Shown here: piece after piece, positions 14,503-20,213 of the stretch
How positions within the stretch are numbered: position 1 is the first letter of the stretch
How the letters are laid out: each line of letters begins with the position of its first letter
DNA from: a virus
Virus record (IMG/VR): IMGVR_UViG_3300045017_000268
Span: 1 to 20,213 of that record
DNA: 20,213 nt
Strand: one strand, 5' to 3'
Program-made: the position numbers and the translations under genes
The notes under the pieces: generated by a model
Databases searched by the model: none
Seen by the model: only the letters and a program-made list of their open reading frames with translations
What the model was told of the DNA's origin: nothing

Positions 14503-15575
14503 AAATACCAGTTTATAAAACAGTTTATCTCTACTTAACGCATGCCTGCGATTCAGGGTGCAGTTTCTGCTACCGCAGAGGCCTCTTTACCCGAAACAAT
14601 CCCGAAAGCTTGGGGCCTCGGTTTATGAGCGAAGACATGGCTTTTAGGATTCTAGAGTTTGTATTCTCGGAACTGGAGCTTGATCCTAAATTCGCAATCT
14701 ACTTTTGGGGAGGCGAGCCGTTACTAAATTTTGCCGTGATTAGAGCAGTAGTTGAAAAACTCCCTCAATTCTTATACCACACCAACACTAACGGCGCGCC
14801 CATAAATCAGGGCATGTATGATTGGTTAAGCCGAAACAAGAATTTAAGCCTGACCTGGTCCTTGGGCAATGCCTATGAAAAATACGGCTCACTCAAGGCA
14901 AAAGTCTATGCCGAGCCCTGGGCCCTCAGGCTGGTAAAAGAAAACCCGCAGCATAACGTCAACTTTATGGTGACAAGATATGACCGGTTATTAGAGGATT
15001 TTGATTTTCTTATTAATAATGTCACCCGCAATATCACCCTAGACCTGGCTACGCGCTTTGAGCATAAGGAAGAGGATCTGGAAAGGTTTGCGGAGGAATA
15101 TTTTAACCTGCTGCAAAAATACAGAGATGACAAAGAGCTTTATCAGGCAATGAATCCGGCCATACACTCAAACCTTTATTTTAAGGAGTTCGGATTAAAG
15201 TCGCAGGTGGAAGATTTTCATTACTGCCGGTCCGGATTAGAGCGGTTATTCATAGACACAGCAGGCGGTATCTGGCAGTGTGACAACATGTATATCTGCC
15301 AGCATAACAAATTAGGCGATATCGAGCGGGGCATTGACTATTCCAAGCTGGAGCTTGTCTGGGAAATCGATGTCAACCGCGAGAAGTATCTCGGGCAGTA
15401 CTGCCGGGATTGCGAGCTTTACAAGCTTTGCCCGCGCAATAAATGTCTTGGTCTAAACCTAGAATGGATGCAAGACATGTTTAAGCCGGAGCCGTCATTC
15501 TGCAAGATGTGCAAGGTCTTATTCAAAATAACCAAGCGTTACATTGAGCTTGAGAAGGAGGCGAAATGCAGCTAA
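14499..15575 (+). CDS. Radical SAM/SPASM protein 2
   Basis: This 358-residue enzyme has CX3CX2C at Cys17, Cys21 and Cys24 (CDSGCSFC), GGEP at 71-74 and 'TNTNG' near 95-99. SPASM-region cysteines are 243, 261 (GIWQCDN), 267, 302, 305, 311, 316, 335 and 338. It differs strongly from protein 1 outside the motifs, for example in the 'LSLTWSLGNAYEKYGSLK' segment, so the three enzymes are old paralogues or were gathered separately, not recent copies. It probably modifies the same or a linked substrate as its neighbours. It starts within the stop of gene 1 (ATGA) and overlaps gene 3 by ten bases. Confidence 0.88.
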   Translation: MKIPVYKTVYLYLTHACDSGCSFCYRRGLFTRNNPESLGPRFMSEDMAFRILEFVFSELELDPKFAIYFWGGEPLLNFAVIRAVVEKLPQFLYHTNTNGAPINQGMYDWLSRNKNLSLTWSLGNAYEKYGSLKAKVYAEPWALRLVKENPQHNVNFMVTRYDRLLEDFDFLINNVTRNITLDLATRFEHKEEDLERFAEEYFNLLQKYRDDKELYQAMNPAIHSNLYFKEFGLKSQVEDFHYCRSGLERLFIDTAGGIWQCDNMYICQHNKLGDIERGIDYSKLELVWEIDVNREKYLGQYCRDCELYKLCPRNKCLGLNLEWMQDMFKPEPSFCKMCKVLFKITKRYIELEKEAKCS

Positions 15576-16717
15576 AGGAAAATGAGATTAAAAGCATCGA
15601 TTTATTCATTACCGAGCAGTGCAACATGGATTGCAGCTATTGTTTTCATGCCAAGCGCGATGAGGTTTTAAGCCTCGAGCAGGGCAGAAAGATTTTAGAG
15701 CGCATGAAGCAGATCAGCCCGGAGGCTCTGCAGATTACTTTCTTCGGAGGCGAGCCTTTACTTTATCCGCAAACAGTCTTAGAGCTGGCCAAGTATGCCC
15801 GGCAGCTTTGGCCGGATAAAGACAGGGTGCATACTTCAACTTTTAGTGTTTCCACCAACGGCACCTACTTCGATGAGGAAATGTTTAAGCAGTATAAGGA
15901 GCTGGGGTTTTCCATGCAGGTCAGCTGCGACGGAGACGAAATCACTACAGCAGAATACCGCAAGGGCGACTGGAAACTAGTCACCGAGAACATTAAGAAG
16001 ATGCTGGTAATCTTTCCGGATCTAAGCGTGCGCCTGACTTATACTCCAAAGACCGCAGGCAGGCTTTCCATAAATGTGCAGTTCTTGCATCAGGAGCTGG
16101 GGGTTAAAAGAATAACTCATCATGCGGTAATGGAAGACGACTGGACTCCTGAGGCGGTAGAAAAGTATGTCTATCAGCTGAACCAGCTCTATCACTACAG
16201 ACGCTACTGCTTAAGGCAGAGTATTCCTTTGGAAATCGCTTTTATTGATAAGCCCCTAAAGACAATTAATGACGAGGTGCCTCCGGATTCAAACTACTGC
16301 GAGGCAGGCAAGTCTTATTTAGCGGTCCTGGCCAGCGGCGATGTTTATCCCTGCCACCGGGCAGCCAGCGTCAGGGTATTCAAACTGGGAAATATCTTTG
16401 AAGAGCGGCCTTTTATCCGGGGAATGTTCTTAAGCATTAACAAAGAATACACCGGCTGCTGGAAGAATTGCTTTGCAGCAGTTACCTGCCACAGCTGCGT
16501 GATCACGCATTATAAGGTCAACGGCGAGTTAACACAGCCGGTTGCCAAATACTGCCAGCTTTGCAAAGCAGAATACAATCAGGCCTTAAAATTCCTGCCG
16601 GTTGAGTTAAGCGACCGCAGGGAAAGGATGATTTACAAGATCGCCCAGGTTTTAGTAGACGTAGCCAGACAGAACGAAGAAGTTTTAGCCGAATTGCGAA
16701 AGGAGCGTGCGTCATGA
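15566..16717 (+). CDS. Radical SAM/SPASM protein 3
   Basis: This 383-residue enzyme has CX3CX2C at Cys19, Cys23 and Cys26 (CNMDCSYC), GGEP at 61-64, 'SVSTNG' near 94-99 and SCDGD at 120-124, the last like the S-DG motif of anaerobic sulfatase-maturating and sactipeptide-type enzymes. SPASM-region cysteines are 245, 263 (DVYPCHR), 298, 302, 308, 311, 330 and 333. Of the three it looks most like the classical subtilosin/anSME-type group. It has its own strong site (GAAGGAGG) inside the end of gene 2, so it may be made at a higher level than coupling alone would give. Its stop overlaps the next start (ATGA at 16714-16717). Confidence 0.88.
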   Translation: MQLKENEIKSIDLFITEQCNMDCSYCFHAKRDEVLSLEQGRKILERMKQISPEALQITFFGGEPLLYPQTVLELAKYARQLWPDKDRVHTSTFSVSTNGTYFDEEMFKQYKELGFSMQVSCDGDEITTAEYRKGDWKLVTENIKKMLVIFPDLSVRLTYTPKTAGRLSINVQFLHQELGVKRITHHAVMEDDWTPEAVEKYVYQLNQLYHYRRYCLRQSIPLEIAFIDKPLKTINDEVPPDSNYCEAGKSYLAVLASGDVYPCHRAASVRVFKLGNIFEERPFIRGMFLSINKEYTGCWKNCFAAVTCHSCVITHYKVNGELTQPVAKYCQLCKAEYNQALKFLPVELSDRRERMIYKIAQVLVDVARQNEEVLAELRKERAS

Positions 16718-17007
16718 CAGGAGACAGTATTGGTTTTGAGGAAATAGTAGTTGATTTGAGCGTGGCGAGTTTAAATCCGGCAATTTATAACCCGCCTGCA
16801 GGAGATCCGGCTGCCAAGGCTTTTATCACTGCAGAAGGCGGGCCTATGAGGTATCGGCTTGACGGAGTGGATCCCACAGACACTACCGGGCATTTATTAA
16901 TGGACTCGGATTTCCTGGAGCTTAAAAGCATTTACCTGATTAATAAATTCAGGGCAATTAAGACAACGGTTAACCCGGGAAAGTTATCCGTGACTTACGA
17001 AAGTTAA
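16714..17007 (+). CDS. Small beta-rich phage protein (probable virion accessory protein)
   Basis: This 97-residue protein has the pattern 'AFITAEGGPMRYRLDGVDPTDTTGHLL', then 'LELKSIYLINKFRAIKT', then 'GKLSVTYES', which I recall from small proteins in tail regions of other phages, where the role is unproven. It is predicted to be an all-beta fold without cysteine, signal peptide or membrane segment. It starts inside the stop of the third radical SAM gene, so it belongs to the same translationally coupled string and may be a virion component whose assembly goes with the modified protein. A RiPP-type peptide substrate is less likely given this fold. Confidence 0.65.
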   Translation: MTGDSIGFEEIVVDLSVASLNPAIYNPPAGDPAAKAFITAEGGPMRYRLDGVDPTDTTGHLLMDSDFLELKSIYLINKFRAIKTTVNPGKLSVTYES

Positions 17008-17018
17008 GGAGGCGGCTT

Positions 17019-17564
17019 ATGCATATCCAGCAGTCAAGAACATACAAGCTTGAGAATGTTATCAATCAGGTCTTTAACGCAGCCCTGCTAAAGACAGGCC
17101 AGGCCTATTCGTATTACCCGGGCGATGACGGCCAGTATCAAAAGGGAGCCTCACCGCAAGGCAACAGATTTATCGATAACGGAGACGGAACCGTAACCGA
17201 TAATTTAACCGGCCTGATGTGGATTAAGGATCCTACGCAGATTCCCGGGTTTGGCTCGACTATGTATTGGTATGATGCGCTTAACGCCTGCGAGAGCCTT
17301 GATTATGCCGGTCACGACGACTGGCGTATGCCGAATATAAACGAGCTTCTATCTATAGTAAATCACTCAAGGTTTGATCCGGCATTTGACCCAATGTTTT
17401 TTACTCCCTTTCCCGATAACTGGACGCCTTATTGGTCGTCTACTACATGCGCGCCTTGGACGGACGGCGTATGGTGTCTGTACCCCTATGACGGTTATAA
17501 AACAGTCTGGAGCAAGCCTTATGATATGTGCTATGTCAGGCCTGTCAGAGGCGGACAGTCTTAA
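17019..17564 (+). CDS. DUF1566/Lcl_C domain protein (C-type-lectin-like), possible receptor-binding protein
   Basis: This 181-residue protein has a 48-residue N-terminal part (probably virion attachment) and then the Lcl_C/DUF1566 domain at about 50-178: 'FIDNGDGTVTDNLTGLMW', 'WYDALNACESLDYAGHDDWRMPNINEL', 'YWSSTT' and the end 'YVRPVRGG', all signature parts of the family. The fold is related to C-type lectins and to formylglycine-generating-enzyme-like domains, and phages use it to display ligand-binding surfaces. Some relatives are diversified by retroelements, but no reverse transcriptase or template repeat is visible here. A strong TAAGGAGG site precedes ATG 17019. No signal peptide is present, which fits a virion protein. 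Confidence 0.8.
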   Translation: MHIQQSRTYKLENVINQVFNAALLKTGQAYSYYPGDDGQYQKGASPQGNRFIDNGDGTVTDNLTGLMWIKDPTQIPGFGSTMYWYDALNACESLDYAGHDDWRMPNINELLSIVNHSRFDPAFDPMFFTPFPDNWTPYWSSTTCAPWTDGVWCLYPYDGYKTVWSKPYDMCYVRPVRGGQS

Positions 17565-17579
17565 AATGGAGGATAAAAA

Positions 17580-17822
17580 ATGCCAAGCGATAAAGTTACA
17601 ATTGAGTTTAAAGACGGAAAGAAAATAACCACGCATTCTGACGGCAGAGTGATTGAACAGACAAAAGAGGACTTGGGAAGGCATAAGGATTTCCTCACGC
17701 GGGAAAAGCAGCGTATTGATCGGCATATCTCCTTGGTTAACGGCGACCTGGTAGAAATCGACAAGGCAGAAGCAGCGAAGCTGAAGGAAAAGAAAGACGA
17801 TGGACAAGAGCAGTTGGCCTAA
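17580..17822 (+). CDS. Small charged protein of unknown function
   Basis: This 80-residue protein is very polar: a short strand pair ('VTIEFKDGKKITTHSDGRVIEQ') and then charged helix to the end ('KDFLTREKQRIDRHISLVNGDLVEIDKAEAAKLKEKKDD'). It has no cysteine or membrane segment. It has a good ATGGAGGA site and its end overlaps the next gene by 23 bases, so both are likely translated. I do not recognise it; a small coiled-coil virion or chaperone protein is possible. Confidence 0.65.
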   Translation: MPSDKVTIEFKDGKKITTHSDGRVIEQTKEDLGRHKDFLTREKQRIDRHISLVNGDLVEIDKAEAAKLKEKKDDGQEQLA

Positions 17823-18081
17823 GTATATCACACCGGTCCTGGTGACAATTGCTATTTTTATGCTCGGCAATATTACCGTGCAGATCGCTAAGCTTGAAGA
17901 CAGGGTGTTCCAGCACCTGGCCAACGACCAGATTCATGCGCCGAGGTCTCAATTCGTCTCCAAGGCGGAGTTTGACCTGCACTGCAGATTCTTTGAGAAG
18001 GAGAACGACCGGATCGTCAAGGCCATTGAAGATCTAAGGAAAGAAATAGAGGCAGAGGTTTTAGGCGCAAAGCATGAGTAA
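17800..18081 (+). CDS. Small membrane protein with one TM segment and a helical tail
   Basis: This 93-residue protein has one hydrophobic segment at about residues 10-29 ('ITPVLVTIAIFMLGNITVQI') followed by a long charged helical region that ends in coiled-coil-like heptads ('FEKENDRIVKAIEDLRKEIEAEV'). The layout resembles the small phage membrane proteins often found next to holins or spanins, but no lipobox or specific motif is present. It overlaps the gene before (23 bases) and the gene after (8 bases). Confidence 0.65.
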   Translation: MDKSSWPKYITPVLVTIAIFMLGNITVQIAKLEDRVFQHLANDQIHAPRSQFVSKAEFDLHCRFFEKENDRIVKAIEDLRKEIEAEVLGAKHE

Positions 18082-18283
18082 GGTAACTTTAGAAATCGAG
18101 CTGCACACGTATAAACATCTGGCGCAGGTTATCCGCGGCCACAGGGAATTTATCTATCGGATTAAGATTAACGAGCTGATAAAGAAATCCTTAATCCGGG
18201 ATATGAATATTATTGCCAGTATCTTAGAAAAATCCGAAACAAAACCGAAGGAGGAGGTGGAGCCATGCACACAGTCCACGTAG
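18074..18283 (+). CDS. Small protein of unknown function
   Basis: This 69-residue protein is basic and helical in its first 50 residues ('YKHLAQVIRGHREFIYRIKINELIKKS', 'DMNIIASILEKSE') with an acidic tail. Its start overlaps the previous gene by eight bases and its end overlaps the next small gene by 19 bases. I do not recognise it. There is no membrane segment. Confidence 0.55.
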   Translation: MSKVTLEIELHTYKHLAQVIRGHREFIYRIKINELIKKSLIRDMNIIASILEKSETKPKEEVEPCTQST

Positions 18284-18366
18284 TAATTGTTTTTGTGTTA
18301 GGGGTTGCGGTAGGAGGGATGGCTGCTTATGTGTATCTATCCGTGACAAAGAGGCTGAAGGTTTAA
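18265..18366 (+). CDS. 33-residue single-TM membrane peptide
   Basis: A short frame from ATG 18265 to TAA 18364-18366 has an unusually strong ribosome-binding site (AAGGAGGAGGTGG) ending four bases before the start, which marks it as real despite its size. The product is almost wholly a hydrophobic segment ('VHVVIVFVLGVAVGGMAAYVYL') with a short basic tail (TKRLKV), consistent with a membrane peptide with N-out, C-in topology. It lies among other small membrane genes of a possible lysis region; it could be a small holin or antiholin-type peptide, but there is no direct evidence. Confidence 0.65.
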   Translation: MHTVHVVIVFVLGVAVGGMAAYVYLSVTKRLKV

Positions 18367-18367
18367 G

Positions 18368-18697
18368 ATGGCAGAAGCGGAAAAATTCAGCTTGATTAAG
18401 TTCATAGCCAGCTTCGGGCAGTTTTTACCTTGGGTAAAGACTGCCCGATACGCCCTGGGATTTTTAGGAATAGGTTTTATCGGCTTGACTATTTATCGGG
18501 CCTACTTTATGCCTACGACCAAGCAGGTCACTCAGATTGTAGCGCAGCCCGGATCCCAGGTTACTGTAGTTGAAGAAAAGAAAAAAGAAACAAAGAAACT
18601 TTTTAGCCTGCATCCTTTTGTTGAGGGTTACGGCTTTGCCGAATCTGACGGCAGGAATGGATTCGGAGCAAAGGCAGGCATAAGAATGGAGTTTTGA
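18368..18697 (+). CDS. Small membrane protein of unknown function
   Basis: This 109-residue protein has a hydrophobic segment at about residues 27-47 ('YALGFLGIGFIGLTIYRAYFM'), a Gln/Val-rich linker with a Lys/Glu-rich stretch (VVEEKKKETKK) and a glycine-rich beta end ('GYGFAESDGRNGFGAKAGIRMEF'). I do not recognise it. The TM plus soluble tail layout would fit a membrane-anchored accessory of host lysis. It starts one base after the previous stop and its own stop overlaps the next start (TGATG). Confidence 0.6.
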   Translation: MAEAEKFSLIKFIASFGQFLPWVKTARYALGFLGIGFIGLTIYRAYFMPTTKQVTQIVAQPGSQVTVVEEKKKETKKLFSLHPFVEGYGFAESDGRNGFGAKAGIRMEF

Positions 18698-19200
18698 TGT
18701 TAATCAAAATTATACTTATAGTTTTATGTGGCATCCTCTGGCGCTTAGGAGGATGGGGTAAAGAAAGCGGAAACCCTGTTCCCTGGAAAGGCTGGCGGGT
18801 AGTATTGATACCTATTATTCTAGGTGCGGCAATAGGTTTGTTTATTAATGATCATTGGTATGTACGCATAATTACGGCTCTGGCCAGCGCAGCAAGTTTA
18901 AATATTATCCGTATTGGCTACGGCAATTATGATCCTGAACATGACAACGAGCCGTCATTCCTGGCCAGAATTACTCACGACCGGAGCGGCTGGTGGATCA
19001 GGGCAATTGCTGGCGCATTATATGGATTGGTAGGCTATCTGCCCTATGCGTTTTATTCTGGTAGGTGGCGGTTTTATCTTTTTGGGATGGTTGTATCAGC
19101 CGCAGCCGGATATTGCGTGAGTAAGTTGAAATTAAAGGACACAATAACTGAGCCTGTCATTGGACTTATCTTTGCTGGTATTGTGTTAGTGATTAGGTAG
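18697..19200 (+). CDS. Polytopic membrane protein of unknown function
   Basis: This 167-residue protein has about six hydrophobic segments (near residues 1-17, 33-50, 55-71, 97-118, 125-143 and 148-166). The motif WRLGGWGK after the first segment followed by 'WR' resembles an uncharacterised small membrane family that I associate with phage genomes. It is too long and has too many segments for a classical holin. ATG 18697 is preferred over the TTG at 18694 because it overlaps the previous stop. It is the last gene of the phage-like string; the sequence becomes visibly more A/T-rich after it. Confidence 0.65.
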   Translation: MLIKIILIVLCGILWRLGGWGKESGNPVPWKGWRVVLIPIILGAAIGLFINDHWYVRIITALASAASLNIIRIGYGNYDPEHDNEPSFLARITHDRSGWWIRAIAGALYGLVGYLPYAFYSGRWRFYLFGMVVSAAAGYCVSKLKLKDTITEPVIGLIFAGIVLVIR

Positions 19201-19277
19201 AAAATATTTACTACAAAAGTGGTCATCACCGACGAGAACATAAAAGAAAACGCTTTCATAAAACCCCTATTTTGGCC

Positions 19278-19305
19278 TTGAATTATCCTCCTTACATGTT
19301 ATATT
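19278..19305 (+). promoter_or_regulatory. Predicted sigma-70-type promoter for the secreted protein gene
   Basis: TTGAAT (19278-19283) and TATATT (19300-19305) are 16 bases apart, and a TGT just before the second box gives an extended -10 (TGtTATATT). Transcription would begin near 19312, about 50 bases ahead of ATG 19362. It lies in the first real intergenic stretch of the window, exactly where one gene string ends and another begins. Confidence 0.5.
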
Positions 19306-19325
19306 TTAAGTACTTAAAGTAACAT
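19296..19325. promoter_or_regulatory. Palindrome overlapping the predicted promoter; possible operator
   Basis: TTTAAGTACTTAAA (19305-19318) is a perfect 14-base palindrome, and it is flanked by ATGTTA (19296-19301) and its complement TAACAT (19320-19325), with unequal short linkers. The whole covers the -10 box and start site of the predicted promoter, a common place for a repressor site. It has no G/C-rich stem or T run, so it is not a typical terminator. Confidence 0.45.
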
Positions 19326-19361
19326 ACGGCTGGCAACCGAAAATTCTACCCATAACTAAAA

Positions 19362-20213
19362 ATGCTAAGAAAGAATAAGATTTTATCTTTTTTATTGTGC
19401 TTTAGCCTTTTATTTGAGCAGACTGGTTTTGCTCAAGTCGCAGGCACTTTGGATATCTCAGGTCACATCGCTGCATTTCGCAATCAGCTTATTCAGGATA
19501 AATTCCGACCCTTGCATTTGCGTTCTCTTGGCTATGACAATAGTCAAAATAACTTCCGGCTGTTGCTTGATAAAGGCGACTTAAAAAATCCCAAGAAACC
19601 AGATTTAGAGACTACTACCAAGACTCTTCTAAATTACTTCTTTGTCGGAATAACCCTCCCTAACGATACCTTCTGGGTAAATCTTAGGCCTGATTCAGAG
19701 AATAATATTATTGACCCGGATCTGGCTACAACCGACGTCGGAAAGATCCTTCTGGAAGCAGACTTGCAACTAAAGAAAGATACCGCTAAGTTCACCTCTC
19801 CAGAAACTCCTGAAGGTAAGGAATACTGGGAAAAACTGTATCAGAAAGCAGGAGAGCTCTTAGGTTACGAGAACGTTACCATCCCTACCCTGACCCGTCC
19901 TTGGATAGTCCCGGGCGAAATCATCATCCGTGAAACCAAAGACAATGCCTATATTTACAAAGCGACTTTAAAGGTAATGTTAGAGCAGGATTACCTGAAA
20001 GGTTCAGCTACCTATAATTTTGATGACCCAAGGCTAAAAACTCTTAACGAATACTCATCTCAACTAATAAGAGACCTCATTATTCCTAAGCTAACCAAAG
20101 AAGTAAATACTTCTCAAAGATACGCTCCTTTAAGGCAGGTTTATTATTCTCTTATTCTTGCCCAGTGGTTTAAATCCAGATTCTATGGCAAAGGGGGGCT
20201 ATATTCCTGGCTT
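19362..20213 (+). CDS. Secreted Omnitrophota-type repeat-family protein (partial, open at window end)
   Basis: From ATG 19362 the frame is open for 284 codons to the window edge. It begins with a clear signal peptide (basic MLRKNK, then 'ILSFLLCFSLLFEQTGFAQ'), so it is exported. The mature part has 'FRPLHLRSLGYDNSQNNFRLLLDKGD', 'FFVGITLPNDTFWVNLRPD', 'TDVGKILLEADLQLKKDT', 'PTLTRPWIVPGEIII' and 'YKATLKVMLEQDYLKG', a block I recall from a large family restricted, as far as I know, to Candidatus Omnitrophota, often in very long proteins; its function is unknown. Codon choice is more A/T-rich than in the phage genes. No good ribosome-binding site precedes the start. It probably marks the host side of the prophage boundary. 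Confidence 0.75.
   Translation, partial: MLRKNKILSFLLCFSLLFEQTGFAQVAGTLDISGHIAAFRNQLIQDKFRPLHLRSLGYDNSQNNFRLLLDKGDLKNPKKPDLETTTKTLLNYFFVGITLPNDTFWVNLRPDSENNIIDPDLATTDVGKILLEADLQLKKDTAKFTSPETPEGKEYWEKLYQKAGELLGYENVTIPTLTRPWIVPGEIIIRETKDNAYIYKATLKVMLEQDYLKGSATYNFDDPRLKTLNEYSSQLIRDLIIPKLTKEVNTSQRYAPLRQVYYSLILAQWFKSRFYGKGGLYSWL

Noticed and set aside
12911-16717. A host RiPP cluster inserted into the phage
   Set aside because: No short precursor peptide, transporter or leader peptidase is present and the genes are coupled on both sides to phage-type genes, which fits a phage tail role better.
17019-17564. A diversity-generating retroelement in this window
   Set aside because: Only a lectin-like protein is present; no reverse transcriptase, template repeat or accessory gene was seen. 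Kept only as a question for the full genome.
17367-17924. A 185-residue minus-strand frame across the DUF1566 gene end and the next two genes
   Set aside because: It is antisense to three well-supported genes, shows no family motif, and no other minus-strand gene exists in the window.
19197-19214. Imperfect palindrome GTAG-AAAATATTTA-CTAC just after the last phage gene as a terminator
   Set aside because: The stem is short and A/T-rich and no T run follows. It is not supported as an intrinsic terminator.
19296-19325. A dif/XerCD-type recombination site
   Set aside because: ATGTTA and TAACAT arms are present, but in the opposite orientation to dif arms and with the wrong centre spacing.
19323-19361. 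Riboswitch-like GGCTGGCAACCG in the leader of the secreted gene
   Set aside because: A short GGCAACC string alone occurs by chance; no paired helices of a known riboswitch class could be drawn around it.

Overview
The window looks like the right-hand part of a tailed-phage (siphovirus-type) late region, most likely a prophage, running into host sequence at its right end. Every supported gene is on the + strand and packing is very tight: most neighbours are a few bases apart or overlap by ATGA or TAATG. No integrase, repressor, replication, terminase or portal gene is present, so the left part of the phage lies outside. The host is probably a member of Candidatus Omnitrophota. The open-ended last gene (19362 onward) has a signal peptide and the motif pattern (PLHLR-LGYD, LLLDKGD, FWVNLRPD, TDVGKI-LEADLQLKKDT, PEGKEYW, PTLTRPWIVPGEI, YIYKATLKVMLEQDYLKGS) that I recall from a protein family repeated in Omnitrophota genomes. 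That assignment comes from memory of the family, not from a search.

Layout. 1-4816: head completion and tail tube in lambda-like order: end of a capsid maturation gene, decoration protein, major capsid protein, head-tail joining protein, tail completion protein, tail terminator, major tail tube protein, and a tail assembly chaperone made in two forms by a programmed -1 frameshift. 4816-10993: tape measure, distal tail protein (DUF2460 type), a hub protein with four cysteines (lambda gpL / RcGTA hub type), and a single 1056-residue protein that fuses an NlpC/P60 peptidase, a gpI-like hydrophobic part and a gpJ-like tip protein with FN3 domains. 10996-12904: a 45-aa zinc ribbon, a tail-fibre-like protein, and a cysteine-rich repeat protein.

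12911-17007 is the unusual part: a translationally coupled cassette with an unknown 126-aa protein, three different radical SAM/SPASM enzymes and a small beta-rich phage protein. Radical SAM/SPASM enzymes usually modify ribosomally made peptides or proteins. Placed directly after a 15-cysteine repeat protein inside a tail-fibre module, the cassette suggests that this phage modifies one of its own virion surface proteins. I know of no described system of this kind; this is the main candidate novelty.

17019-19200: a DUF1566/Lcl_C (C-type-lectin-like) protein, then six small genes, four with membrane segments, which may hold the lysis functions although no endolysin or classical holin is recognisable. 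19201-19361 is a short intergenic stretch with a good extended -10 promoter overlapping a strong palindrome, followed by the host-type secreted protein, which is open at the window end. No tRNA, rRNA, CRISPR array or insertion sequence was seen, and no stretch above 300 bases lacks a gene.
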